NCBI RefSeq assembly: GCF_047300855.1
Contig: NZ_CP170197.1
Coordinates: forward strand, 2,480,001-2,544,000
From: Sulfuriferula sp047300855
GTDB lineage: Bacteria > Pseudomonadota > Gammaproteobacteria > Burkholderiales > Sulfuriferulaceae
Length of the DNA stretch: 64,000 bases
Direction of reading: 5' to 3'
Shown here: positions 1 to 7,055 of the stretch, piece after piece
How positions within the stretch are numbered: position 1 is the first letter of the stretch
Layout of the letters: every line of letters begins with the position of its first letter
The notes under the pieces: model-generated
Told to the model about the DNA's origin: nothing
Databases searched by the model: none
The model's input: the letters and a program-made list of their open reading frames with translations, nothing else
Translations under genes and position numbers: made by a program

Positions 1-232
1 CGTTCTGGTGGGAACGGGCGGTGCTGGCGGGAATGCGTTTCCCTTTCTGCTGTTGCTCAATCCGGCAGACGTGTTCCGCATTCTCAATGTGTTCAGTTCC
101 GAACAAGCGAGAACGTTTTACGGACTGGCGACGGTGTTCCCTAAAACCTTGTCTGACCCCTGGTTCCTTGGCTCGATCATGGTGTTCTGGATTGCCGCTC
201 CCTTGGGCTTGGCGGCTTGGAGGTTCAAATGA
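1..232 (+). CDS. nosY: NosY-type ABC transporter permease, C-terminal fragment (cut by window edge)
   Basis: Only the last ~76 codons are present; the reading frame is open to the left edge. The fragment has a hydrophobic stretch, the sequence LNPADVFRILN and a final membrane helix ending in WRFK. This resembles the C-terminus of NosY, the permease of the NosDFY system that helps mature the copper centre of nitrous oxide reductase in the periplasm. The stop codon overlaps the start of nosL (ATGA), which is the usual nosDFYL order and supports the call. The identity rests mostly on this context, because the fragment itself is short and not very diagnostic. Confidence 0.7.
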   Translation, partial: VLVGTGGAGGNAFPFLLLLNPADVFRILNVFSSEQARTFYGLATVFPKTLSDPWFLGSIMVFWIAAPLGLAAWRFK

Positions 233-768
233 AACTTAAAACCAACTCAGCCGGCTGGCTAGGTCGCGCGGCCAAAACCGGACTTTCGGCTCTCGTTGTG
301 CTCTCGGTGGTGGCCTGTCACAAGGCCGACCAGCCAATTCAACCGATAATGCCGACATCCCAGACCGCCTGTGCCCTGGACGGTATGCTGCTTCTGGATT
401 TCCCCGGGCCGAAAGCGCAGATTCATTATGCGGACGGAGAAACGGATTTCTTCTGCGATACGATGGAAATGTTCTCTATTTATCTGAGGCCGGAACAGCA
501 AAGGAGGATCAAGGCGATCTTCACTCAGGACATGGGCAAGGCGAATTGGCAGGCACCCCTGGGGCAATGGATAGACGCCAGAAAAGCATACTACGTTGTC
601 GGCAGCAACATGTCCGGAAGCATGGGGCCCACACTGGCGTCATTTGCCCGCATGGAAGACGCTCAGGCGTTCTCGAAGCAACATGGCGGAAAAATGCTGC
701 GTTTCGATCAGGTTACCCCGGAAATGACCACCCTTGGCGGGGGTGTAATACACGACGAAAGGATGTGA
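229..768 (+). CDS. nosL: NosL, copper-binding lipoprotein of nitrous oxide reductase maturation
   Basis: 179 aa from the ATG at 229, preceded by GGAGG six bases upstream and overlapping the nosY stop. An N-terminal hydrophobic segment ends in a lipobox with the lipidated Cys at residue 30, so an outer- or inner-membrane-anchored periplasmic lipoprotein is predicted. A second region has Cys48 and the cluster FCDTMEM (Cys76, Met79, Met81), which matches the Cys/Met copper site of the NosL family. NosL is known as a Cu(I) chaperone for NosZ. A TTG at 217 in frame would add four residues but overlaps nosY further. Its presence implies that the organism reduces N2O. Confidence 0.88.
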   Translation: MKLKTNSAGWLGRAAKTGLSALVVLSVVACHKADQPIQPIMPTSQTACALDGMLLLDFPGPKAQIHYADGETDFFCDTMEMFSIYLRPEQQRRIKAIFTQDMGKANWQAPLGQWIDARKAYYVVGSNMSGSMGPTLASFARMEDAQAFSKQHGGKMLRFDQVTPEMTTLGGGVIHDERM

Positions 769-769
769 A

Positions 770-1033
770 ATGAGCAATTTTTTTGAGAACATTCCCTATG
801 AAGATGCCGAGCATATCGACCACATCACGAAGCTCACATTTGAGCTGCGGGAAAATCGTTTAGAAGTGCTGAAGAGACAGGGTGTGGCGGATGAGGCGCA
901 GCTCAAGCAGGCTATTATTGAAGGTGCGGTAGCGGAGCATCCCGGCTACGAGGACTACTTGAGCGCCAGCATCATCGATGCGACGAGAGAAGTCATTCGC
1001 GATGACCTGAATGCCTATCTGAAGGGACTTTGA
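770..1033 (+). CDS. Small acidic protein, possible antitoxin-like partner of the next gene
   Basis: 87 aa, starting one base after the nosL stop with AAAGGA seven bases upstream of the ATG. The sequence is rich in Glu/Asp and predicted mostly helical, with no signal peptide, cysteines or membrane segment. I do not recognise a family. It is followed after two bases by a protein that resembles the DUF6516/TumE group. The pair therefore has the size and spacing of a toxin-antitoxin module, but it lacks the helix-turn-helix typical of TumA-type antitoxins as far as I can see. It could equally be an accessory of the nos operon, with which it appears co-transcribed. Confidence 0.6.
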   Translation: MSNFFENIPYEDAEHIDHITKLTFELRENRLEVLKRQGVADEAQLKQAIIEGAVAEHPGYEDYLSASIIDATREVIRDDLNAYLKGL

Positions 1034-1035
1034 CC

Positions 1036-1386
1036 ATGCTACTGCATGTTGAGCTGAAGGACGAAATTGCAGCGCAATACACGGACGAGCTCGCGGCGGA
1101 CCCGACATTCTCGCAGGATGCCCTGACGGTCACGTTTGTTAACGGACTTGTGGTGGAACTGCGCTATCTGAACGCCGACGAATATTCCGTGCAATGGCTA
1201 TGGCGTGAAGCGCTGCTACGCATCGATACCGCGCCGGTCCATCCAGGGCTTGCGACCTTCCCTAACCATTTTCACGATGCCGACGGCGCGGTGACAGCCG
1301 ATCCTGTGACTGTTCCGGGCCGGGAACCGTGGGAGAACGTGCGCGCCTTGCTGGATGCGATTCTCGAGAGACCCTTGTTGTGTTGA
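1036..1386 (+). CDS. DUF6516/TumE-like small protein (toxin-like)
   Basis: 116 aa from the ATG at 1036; a TTG at 1030 would overlap the upstream gene, but GAAGG nine bases before 1036 favours the ATG. The C-terminal half has the pattern RIDTAPVHPGL followed by FPNHFHDADG and a C-terminal helix ILERPLL. This resembles the RWDNAPHH...FPHHxH layout of DUF6516/TumE-type proteins, which are toxins in TumE/TumA modules. That family link is from memory and at moderate certainty. It lies directly between nosL and the fix genes and is probably co-transcribed with the preceding small gene. A hairpin terminator downstream was not seen. Confidence 0.6.
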   Translation: MLLHVELKDEIAAQYTDELAADPTFSQDALTVTFVNGLVVELRYLNADEYSVQWLWREALLRIDTAPVHPGLATFPNHFHDADGAVTADPVTVPGREPWENVRALLDAILERPLLC

Positions 1387-1459
1387 ATCGCTACGGTTCC
1401 GCGAACGTGGTTTTGCCATGATTTTACGATGATGCTTTAGTACCCGAGGAGGGAAAGCA

Positions 1460-2305
1460 ATGCACAGCGTGGTTTGCATCAAGCAGGTACCGGACAGCGC
1501 CCAGATCCGCATCCATCCGGTCACCAACACCATTATGCGGCAGGGAGTGCCTGCCATCATCAATCCCTACGATCTGTTTGCGCTGGAAGAAGCCTTGCGT
1601 CTCAGGGATCATTTCGGCGGCAAGGTCACGGTGATCACCATGGGCCCGTCCCAGGCCGAACCGGCGTTGCGCAAGGCGCTGGCTTACGGCGCGGACGACG
1701 CCATTCTGATCACCGACAAGTCTTTTGCCGGTGCCGATACGCTGGCCACCAGCTATGTCCTGGCCGCAGCGATCCGCCAGATCGCCAGGGAAGAGCCGGT
1801 GGATATGGTGTTTACCGGCAAACAGACCATCGATGGCGATACCGCTCAGGTAGGCCCAGGCGTCGCCAAACGGCTCGAATTGCAGCTCCTGACTTACGTG
1901 TCGAGGATTGTTTCCGTAGACCCGGACAGACGCGAGATCGTGGTGGAACGCCGCGCCGAGGGCGGCGTTCAGGTGCTCAGGACGGCGTTGCCCTGCCTTA
2001 TCACCATGCTGGAAGGCAGCAATGCCATGCGCTTCGGCTCCATGCCCGACCTGTTCCGCGCCGCCCTCCATCCGCTCAGGCAATGGGACAGAGCGGCAGC
2101 AGGTATTGAAGACGTGACCAAGGTTGGCCTCAAGGGTTCGCCGACGATCGTAAACAAGGTGTTCACCCCTACTCCGCGCGCCACCAAGGCGGAAATCATT
2201 ACGGTGGACGGCGGCAGTTCCCAGGAGCTTACCGTGGCGCTAATCGCCCGCCTGGGTACGCTTTTCCCTCAAGTGGAAAAAGAGCTGGCCAAACGTGCCC
2301 GTTAA
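1460..2305 (+). CDS. fixA: Electron transfer flavoprotein beta subunit, FixA type
   Basis: 281 aa; start supported by GGAGGG upstream. It begins with SVVCIKQVPDSAQIRI and later has the AYGADDAILITD and TGKQTIDGDTAQVGP stretches of the ETF-beta family; length fits the family. ETF-beta pairs with the alpha subunit and passes electrons, using FAD and AMP or a second FAD, to a membrane quinone oxidoreductase. Here it is the first gene of a four-gene run (beta, alpha, flavoprotein, ferredoxin-like) in the order of fixABCX. FixABCX complexes are known to bifurcate electrons from NADH to quinone and a low-potential ferredoxin or flavodoxin. Whether this one bifurcates cannot be decided by eye. Confidence 0.92.
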   Translation: MHSVVCIKQVPDSAQIRIHPVTNTIMRQGVPAIINPYDLFALEEALRLRDHFGGKVTVITMGPSQAEPALRKALAYGADDAILITDKSFAGADTLATSYVLAAAIRQIAREEPVDMVFTGKQTIDGDTAQVGPGVAKRLELQLLTYVSRIVSVDPDRREIVVERRAEGGVQVLRTALPCLITMLEGSNAMRFGSMPDLFRAALHPLRQWDRAAAGIEDVTKVGLKGSPTIVNKVFTPTPRATKAEIITVDGGSSQELTVALIARLGTLFPQVEKELAKRAR

Positions 2306-2323
2306 ATCAACAGGATCTATGTC

Positions 2324-3409
2324 ATGAGCGAAGCAGTGCAGACCAGGAAAAGCCGCCACAAGGGCGAACTCAACCCGCGCCTGGCAGCTTACAAAGGCGT
2401 GTGGGTGTTCATCGAGCATGAGCGCGGGCAAGCGCATCCGGTGTCGTGGGAGTTGTTGGGCGAGGGGCGCAAGCTCGCCGACCTGCTGGGTGTGGAACTC
2501 GCCGGCGTGGTGCTGGGCGCAGCCGGCGAGGAAACCCGGCGCTTCTGCGCGGAAGCCTGCCGGTACGGTGCGGACCTGTGCTACCTGATGGAGAACGAGG
2601 TATTGCGGGACTACCGCAACGACCCGTTCACACAGGGACTGACTGAATTGGTAAACACTTACCAGCCGGAAATCCTGTTGCTGGGCGCCACCACCCAGGG
2701 GCGCGATTTGGCGGGGAGCGTGGCGACCACGCTGCAGACCGGCCTCACCGCCGACTGCACGGGGCTCACCATCGATCCGGAAAACCGCGGCCTGCTGGCC
2801 ACCCGCCCCACTTTCGGCGGCAGCCTGCTATGTACCATCGTCACCCTCAACTACCGTCCGCAGATGGCTACCGTGCGCCCGCGGGTGATGGCCATGCCGG
2901 AGCGTGACGCAAACCGCACCGGGCGCATCGTCGAACATCCCCTGACGCTGGCGGAAGACGACATCGTCACCAAGGTGCTGGAATTCATCGCCGACGACAG
3001 CCGGGACAAACCCCAGCTGCCTTTCGCCGATGTGATCGTGGCCGGCGGCCGCGGTTTGGGCAAGCCGGAGAACTTTCAATTGATCTGGGATCTGGCGGAA
3101 GTATTGGGCGCCGAGGTGGGCGCTTCCCGTCCGGTGGTGCAGGCGGGCTGGGTGGAACCGGACCGGCAGGTCGGCCAGTCCGGCAAAACGGTGCGTCCCA
3201 AGCTGTATATCGCCGTCGGCATCTCCGGTGCCATTCAGCACCGGGTAGGGATGGAAGGAGCGGATTGCATCATCGCCATCAATAACGATCCCAATGCGCC
3301 GATTTTCGATTTCGCCCATCTCGGCATCGTCGGCGATGCGCTGACGCTACTGCCGGCCCTGACCGAGGCGTTTCGGCAGAAGCTGGCAACCATGAAACAA
3401 ACAGGATAG
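2324..3409 (+). CDS. fixB: Electron transfer flavoprotein alpha subunit, FixB type
   Basis: 361 aa starting 18 bases after fixA. The C-terminal FAD-binding domain is clear: VIVAGGRGLGKPENFQLI, then GASRPVVQAGW, VGQSGKTVRPKLYIAVGISG and ISGAIQHRVGM with ADCIIAINNDPNAPIFDFA, all hallmarks of ETF-alpha. It forms the heterodimer with FixA and hands electrons to FixC. The N-terminal ~30 residues (basic, ETF-like fold starting at VWVFIEHE) are slightly longer than in some homologues. Tight spacing to both neighbours indicates one transcript. Confidence 0.93.
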   Translation: MSEAVQTRKSRHKGELNPRLAAYKGVWVFIEHERGQAHPVSWELLGEGRKLADLLGVELAGVVLGAAGEETRRFCAEACRYGADLCYLMENEVLRDYRNDPFTQGLTELVNTYQPEILLLGATTQGRDLAGSVATTLQTGLTADCTGLTIDPENRGLLATRPTFGGSLLCTIVTLNYRPQMATVRPRVMAMPERDANRTGRIVEHPLTLAEDDIVTKVLEFIADDSRDKPQLPFADVIVAGGRGLGKPENFQLIWDLAEVLGAEVGASRPVVQAGWVEPDRQVGQSGKTVRPKLYIAVGISGAIQHRVGMEGADCIIAINNDPNAPIFDFAHLGIVGDALTLLPALTEAFRQKLATMKQTG

Positions 3410-3418
3410 GCGGGAAAC

Positions 3419-4846
3419 ATGAGTGAAATGGTTCAGGCAGGGATGCCGGCGCAAGCCGGCAACTCGCAAATGGTTCAAGCCGGGATGACGGCGCCAGACG
3501 GCGATTCGCAAACGAATCAGACCGCAAAACTGGCGGCAGCCGCCAGCGCGCAAAAATTCGATGTGATCGTGGTGGGTGCCGGACCGGCGGGCAATGCCGC
3601 CGCCTATACCCTGGCCAAGGCCGGGCTGGCCGTGCTGCAACTGGAGCGGGGCGAGGCGCCCGGCTCCAAAAACGTGCAGGGCGCGATCCTTTACTCCGAC
3701 GCGTTGGAACGCATCATTCCCGATTTCCGCGATAGCGCGCCGCTGGAGCGGCACATCATCGAGCAGCGGATGTGGGTGCTGGACGACGAGTCCTATATCG
3801 GCACTACTTTTCGTTCCAACGACTTCAACAAGCCGCCCCACAACCGCTACACCATCATCCGCGCCAAGTTCGACAAATGGTTTTCGAAGAAAGTGCGAGA
3901 GGCAGGTGCACTGGTGATTTGCGAAGTCACCGTCAAGGAACTGCTGCGCAGCAAGCAAGGCAAGGTGATCGGCGTGGAGGTGGACCGGAAGCACGGCAAG
4001 ATCTACGCCGACGTGGTGATCCTTGCCGACGGCGTGAATTCCACACTGGCCCGCAAAGCCGGATTCCGCGGGGAATTGAAGCCGAAAGATGTCGCCCTGG
4101 CAGTGAAGGAAATCCATTTCCTGCCCAGAGACGTGGTGGAGAGCCGCTTTAACATCGGCAAAGATGAAGGAGTGGTGATAGAAATGCTGGGCAAGATCAC
4201 CCAGGGCATGATGGGTACCGGTTTCCTTTATGCCAACAAGGATTCCATCAGCATCGGCGTAGGCTGCATGCTGTCCGATTTCATGGCGCAGAAAACCACT
4301 CCCTTCGAACTGCTGGAACGCACCAAGGCGCATCCCGCCATCAAGCCGCTATTGCAAGGCGGAGAGATGAAGGAATACTCCGCCCATCTCATCCCCGAGG
4401 GCGGCTACCATGCGATTCCCCAAGTGTACGGCGACGGCTGGCTGATCGTGGGTGACTCCGGCATGTTCGTCAACGCGGTGCATCGCGAAGGCTCCAATCT
4501 GGCGATGACCACCGGGCGCATAGCCGCGGAAACAGTGATCGAGCTATACGCCGCGAAAAAGGCCATGAGCGCTCACAATCTGGCCGCGTACAAACAGCGG
4601 TTGGACGGCAGCTTCGTGATGGATGACATGAAAAAATACAAGAACCTGCCGGATATTTTTCACACCAACAAGCAGTTCTTCACCACCTATCCCGAGTTGC
4701 TGAACCGTTCCGCCTATACCCTGCTCATGGTGGACGGCGAGGGAAAACGTGCCAAGGAAAACGCGATTTTCAACAGTTTTCGCGAACGCCGCACACTGTT
4801 CGGCATACTGGGCGACGCCTTCAAACTGTGGAGGGCAATACGATGA
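3419..4846 (+). CDS. fixC: FixC-type flavoprotein, ETF:quinone oxidoreductase family
   Basis: 475 aa. The core begins near residue 45 with the Rossmann FAD motif VVGAGPAGNAAAYTLAKAG and contains VILADGVNSTLARKAG and GDSGMFVNAVHREGSNLAM, typical of FixC/ETF-QO-like proteins. The role is transfer of electrons from FixAB to quinone, with FixX providing the iron-sulfur part. Odd feature: the first ~35 residues consist of two tandem copies of a 14-residue unit (MVQAGMPAQAGNSQ and MVQAGMTAPDGDSQ) encoded by a 42-bp repeat. No homologue I recall has this extension. The start at 3419 has AGGCGGG upstream, so the repeat appears to be translated; a later start is possible. Its stop overlaps the fixX start (ATGA). 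Confidence 0.9.
   Translation: MSEMVQAGMPAQAGNSQMVQAGMTAPDGDSQTNQTAKLAAAASAQKFDVIVVGAGPAGNAAAYTLAKAGLAVLQLERGEAPGSKNVQGAILYSDALERIIPDFRDSAPLERHIIEQRMWVLDDESYIGTTFRSNDFNKPPHNRYTIIRAKFDKWFSKKVREAGALVICEVTVKELLRSKQGKVIGVEVDRKHGKIYADVVILADGVNSTLARKAGFRGELKPKDVALAVKEIHFLPRDVVESRFNIGKDEGVVIEMLGKITQGMMGTGFLYANKDSISIGVGCMLSDFMAQKTTPFELLERTKAHPAIKPLLQGGEMKEYSAHLIPEGGYHAIPQVYGDGWLIVGDSGMFVNAVHREGSNLAMTTGRIAAETVIELYAAKKAMSAHNLAAYKQRLDGSFVMDDMKKYKNLPDIFHTNKQFFTTYPELLNRSAYTLLMVDGEGKRAKENAIFNSFRERRTLFGILGDAFKLWRAIR
3428..3511 (+). repeat. Two tandem 42-bp repeats at the 5' end of fixC
   Basis: Unit one runs 3428-3469 and unit two 3470-3511; both begin ATGGTTCA and keep the reading frame. They differ at about ten positions and contain GC-rich palindromic bits such as GCCGGCGCAAGCCGGC. 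They look like an intergenic repetitive sequence that has been captured in frame. Confidence 0.8.
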
Positions 4847-5136
4847 CAACGACTGCGAAAGTCGAAGAAAGCCTGTTCCAGAACCGCTACCTGCTGGATG
4901 CAGACACCCCACACATCCGCATCAGAGACCCCGAAATTTGTGTCACAAGCTGCGCAACCAAGCAATGCGCCGTGTGCTGCCCTGCCGGCTGCTACACCGT
5001 GGAAGGCGGGAAAGTGATGCTCACAACCGACGGCTGCCTGGAGTGCGGCACCTGCCGGGTGGTCTGCGACACCCATATCAATGTGGAATGGGAATACCCC
5101 CGCAGCGGCTATGGCATCCAGTACAAGTTCGGCTGA
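4843..5136 (+). CDS. fixX: Ferredoxin-like protein FixX
   Basis: 97 aa from the ATG at 4843, which overlaps the fixC stop and has GGAGG upstream. It contains CVTSCATKQCAVCCPAGCY and CLECGTCRVVCDT, giving enough cysteines for at least one [4Fe-4S] cluster, and ends with the family signature WEYPRSGYGIQYKFG. FixX is the iron-sulfur partner of FixC; the two together correspond to the domains of mitochondrial ETF-QO. It is the last gene of the fixABCX unit; the next gene is on the other strand. Confidence 0.93.
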   Translation: MTTTAKVEESLFQNRYLLDADTPHIRIRDPEICVTSCATKQCAVCCPAGCYTVEGGKVMLTTDGCLECGTCRVVCDTHINVEWEYPRSGYGIQYKFG

Positions 5137-5210
5137 TCTCAAGAGGGCCAGAATCAAGTCGGCGTTACCGACTCGCAGGCTCATTCTTTCCGTCCCGGGC
5201 GCAATCCTGG

Positions 5211-5615
5211 TCAATTATGCACCGTGACAAACAGCAGCTTGCTGATTCCCGCGCGCTGCACCACCGCCATAGCCTGCGCCACCTGGCTGTAGGGAACGCG
5301 CCCGTCAGCCTGAAGTTGAACCGCAGTGTCGGCGTTTTCCGTCCGCAGCCGTTTGAGTGCGCCTTCCAAGCGGTCGAGTGATATCTTTTTCCGGTCGAGG
5401 AAAATATCGCCTTGCGCGTCGATGCCAAGTTGCAGCGTGCGTGTCTGCTTGAGGGACGCCACCTGCGCCGTTTTTGGCAACTGCACCTTCACCGCTTGCA
5501 TCAGCAGCGGGGCGGTGACGATAAACACCACCAGTAGCACCAGCATCACATCCACCAGCGGGGTGACGTTGATTTCACTCATCACTGTCAGCTCGGATCG
5601 GGTATGAAATATCAT
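5211..5615 (-). CDS. exbD: ExbD/TolR-family biopolymer transport protein
   Basis: 134 aa with one N-terminal membrane helix around residues 15-38 (SEINVTPLVDVMLVLLVVFIV) and a periplasmic domain. The Asp within VTPLVDVMLVL is the conserved proton-channel residue of ExbD. With ExbB it harvests the proton gradient to energise TonB. It is the last gene of the receptor-PepSY-tonB-exbB-exbD run and follows exbB by 13 bases. Confidence 0.92.
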   Translation of the reverse strand: MIFHTRSELTVMSEINVTPLVDVMLVLLVVFIVTAPLLMQAVKVQLPKTAQVASLKQTRTLQLGIDAQGDIFLDRKKISLDRLEGALKRLRTENADTAVQLQADGRVPYSQVAQAMAVVQRAGISKLLFVTVHN

Positions 5616-5628
5616 TGCCTGCCTCCCT

Positions 5629-6291
5629 TTATGATTGGGCCTGGAAACCGGATTTCATCGCCAGACGCAGAAAATCCATGGCAAAGTCATCCATTTCGGC
5701 CATATACAGCCGCAGCCGGCGCACGCCATAGTTGTATGCCAGGACCGCAGGGATCGCGGTAGCGATGCCCAACGCGGTGGCGATCAGTGCTTCACCGATC
5801 GGTCCCGCCACTACATCCAGCCCGGTGGAACCACTGTGGCTGATGCCCTGGAGCGCGTGCATGATGCCCCACACCGTGCCGAACAAACCGACGAAGGGGG
5901 CAGTGGCGCCGACGCTAGCCAGTATCATCAGGCCGCTCTCCAGCCGGTGCTGGAGTTTCTGGATCTGTTGGCGCAGCCCCCGTTCCAGGACGTCCTGGCG
6001 GTCGCCGCGCTGCCCCAGCGAGGGGGTAGCGTCGCTTTCGACTTCGCGCAATGCCGCGAGACCCGCGCGGCACAACGCCGCAAGTGTGCCTTGCGCGTCT
6101 GCGGCGAGGGCTTCCGCTTCGCGCCAGCCGGGTGCACCCCAGAATGCTTGTTGAAACTGTTTGTTCTGTCGGGACAGCCGCCATTGCAGCCAGCCTTTGC
6201 GCACGATAAGCGTCCAGGTTCCGAGGGAAAAAACAGCCAGCACCCATAAGGTGGCGGCAAATACGGTTGACGAGGTAAATCCAGGCATCAT
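5629..6291 (-). CDS. exbB: ExbB/TolQ-family proton channel protein
   Basis: 220 aa with a membrane helix near the N-terminus (residues ~8-28) and two more in the second half, including TAPFVGLFGTVWGIMHALQGI and GEALIATALGIATAIPAVLAYN, the two conserved ExbB motifs. It forms the inner-membrane motor with ExbD. Placement between tonB and exbD indicates a dedicated energising system for the receptor upstream. Confidence 0.93.
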   Translation of the reverse strand: MMPGFTSSTVFAATLWVLAVFSLGTWTLIVRKGWLQWRLSRQNKQFQQAFWGAPGWREAEALAADAQGTLAALCRAGLAALREVESDATPSLGQRGDRQDVLERGLRQQIQKLQHRLESGLMILASVGATAPFVGLFGTVWGIMHALQGISHSGSTGLDVVAGPIGEALIATALGIATAIPAVLAYNYGVRRLRLYMAEMDDFAMDFLRLAMKSGFQAQS

Positions 6292-6329
6292 AATCTTTCT
6301 GTCAATAATTCACCGAAACGGGCTTCAGT

Positions 6330-7055
6330 CTAGCTTTCCAATCGGAAGGTGACCGGCACTTCCACCCATGCCGCTACTGTTTGATCACCGCGCCGGGCGG
6401 GGAGGAAACGCCATTGTTTCACCGCTTCCAGCGCCGCCTGGTCGAGCACCGCATAGCCGCTACTTTTTTCCACCCGCGCTTGCAGGCAATTTCCTTCGAC
6501 CGACACCTCGGCCCGCACCAGCACCGTTCCCTGGTAGCCATTGTGCCTCGCCATCAGCGGATAAAACGGCGGCGGATTGTGCAAATAGGCTACGCTGAAG
6601 CGGGGTGGCTCCAGTGGCGGCGTAGCCGGAACGGCAGCAATGGCCGCCGGAGGAGATATCACCGGAGCCGGTTCCGGCTCCGCTACTGCTGGCACAGAAG
6701 ATGGCACGGAGGCCACCTCAACCGATTTTTGTACCGGCCGGGAAGAAAACGCGCGACGCGCCCGGGATGTCTGCACAACCTGATGCTGTTTCGGCGCCGG
6801 CAACATCTTGCGCTTTTCCGTCGGGGGCGTAATGGGGGGCGAGAGAGGCGCCGCCATCAGCGTGGCTTCCACTACGGTTGGTGTGATTGAGGGATGAACC
6901 CGCGCCGCCTGCGAGTGAAAAAATCCATAACCGACCGCGACGTGCACGGTCAACGCCAATACCAGCGCAGTAATCCAGCCGCCCTCACTCCGCCCGCCCC
7001 AATCTTCGCTGCCGATCACGACCATGGGCGGAGTGAGCAGTGCCGTCACATCCAT
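6330..7055 (-). CDS. tonB: TonB energy-transducing protein
   Basis: 241 aa from the ATG at 7055, which overlaps the end of the PepSY gene by 10 bases; a start at 7025 is also possible. One membrane helix (WITALVLALTVHVAVGYGFF) is followed by a Pro/Ala-rich periplasmic spacer and a C-terminal TonB domain with PPPFYPLMARHNGYQGTVLVRAEV and LDQAALEAVKQWRFLPAR. It links ExbBD to the outer-membrane receptor. Overlap with the upstream gene suggests translational coupling. Confidence 0.9.
   Translation of the reverse strand: MDVTALLTPPMVVIGSEDWGGRSEGGWITALVLALTVHVAVGYGFFHSQAARVHPSITPTVVEATLMAAPLSPPITPPTEKRKMLPAPKQHQVVQTSRARRAFSSRPVQKSVEVASVPSSVPAVAEPEPAPVISPPAAIAAVPATPPLEPPRFSVAYLHNPPPFYPLMARHNGYQGTVLVRAEVSVEGNCLQARVEKSSGYAVLDQAALEAVKQWRFLPARRGDQTVAAWVEVPVTFRLES

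Noticed and set aside
1460..5136. Evidence for nitrogen fixation from fixABCX
   Set aside because: No nif gene is in the window and ETF clusters of this type occur without nitrogenase; only noted as a question.
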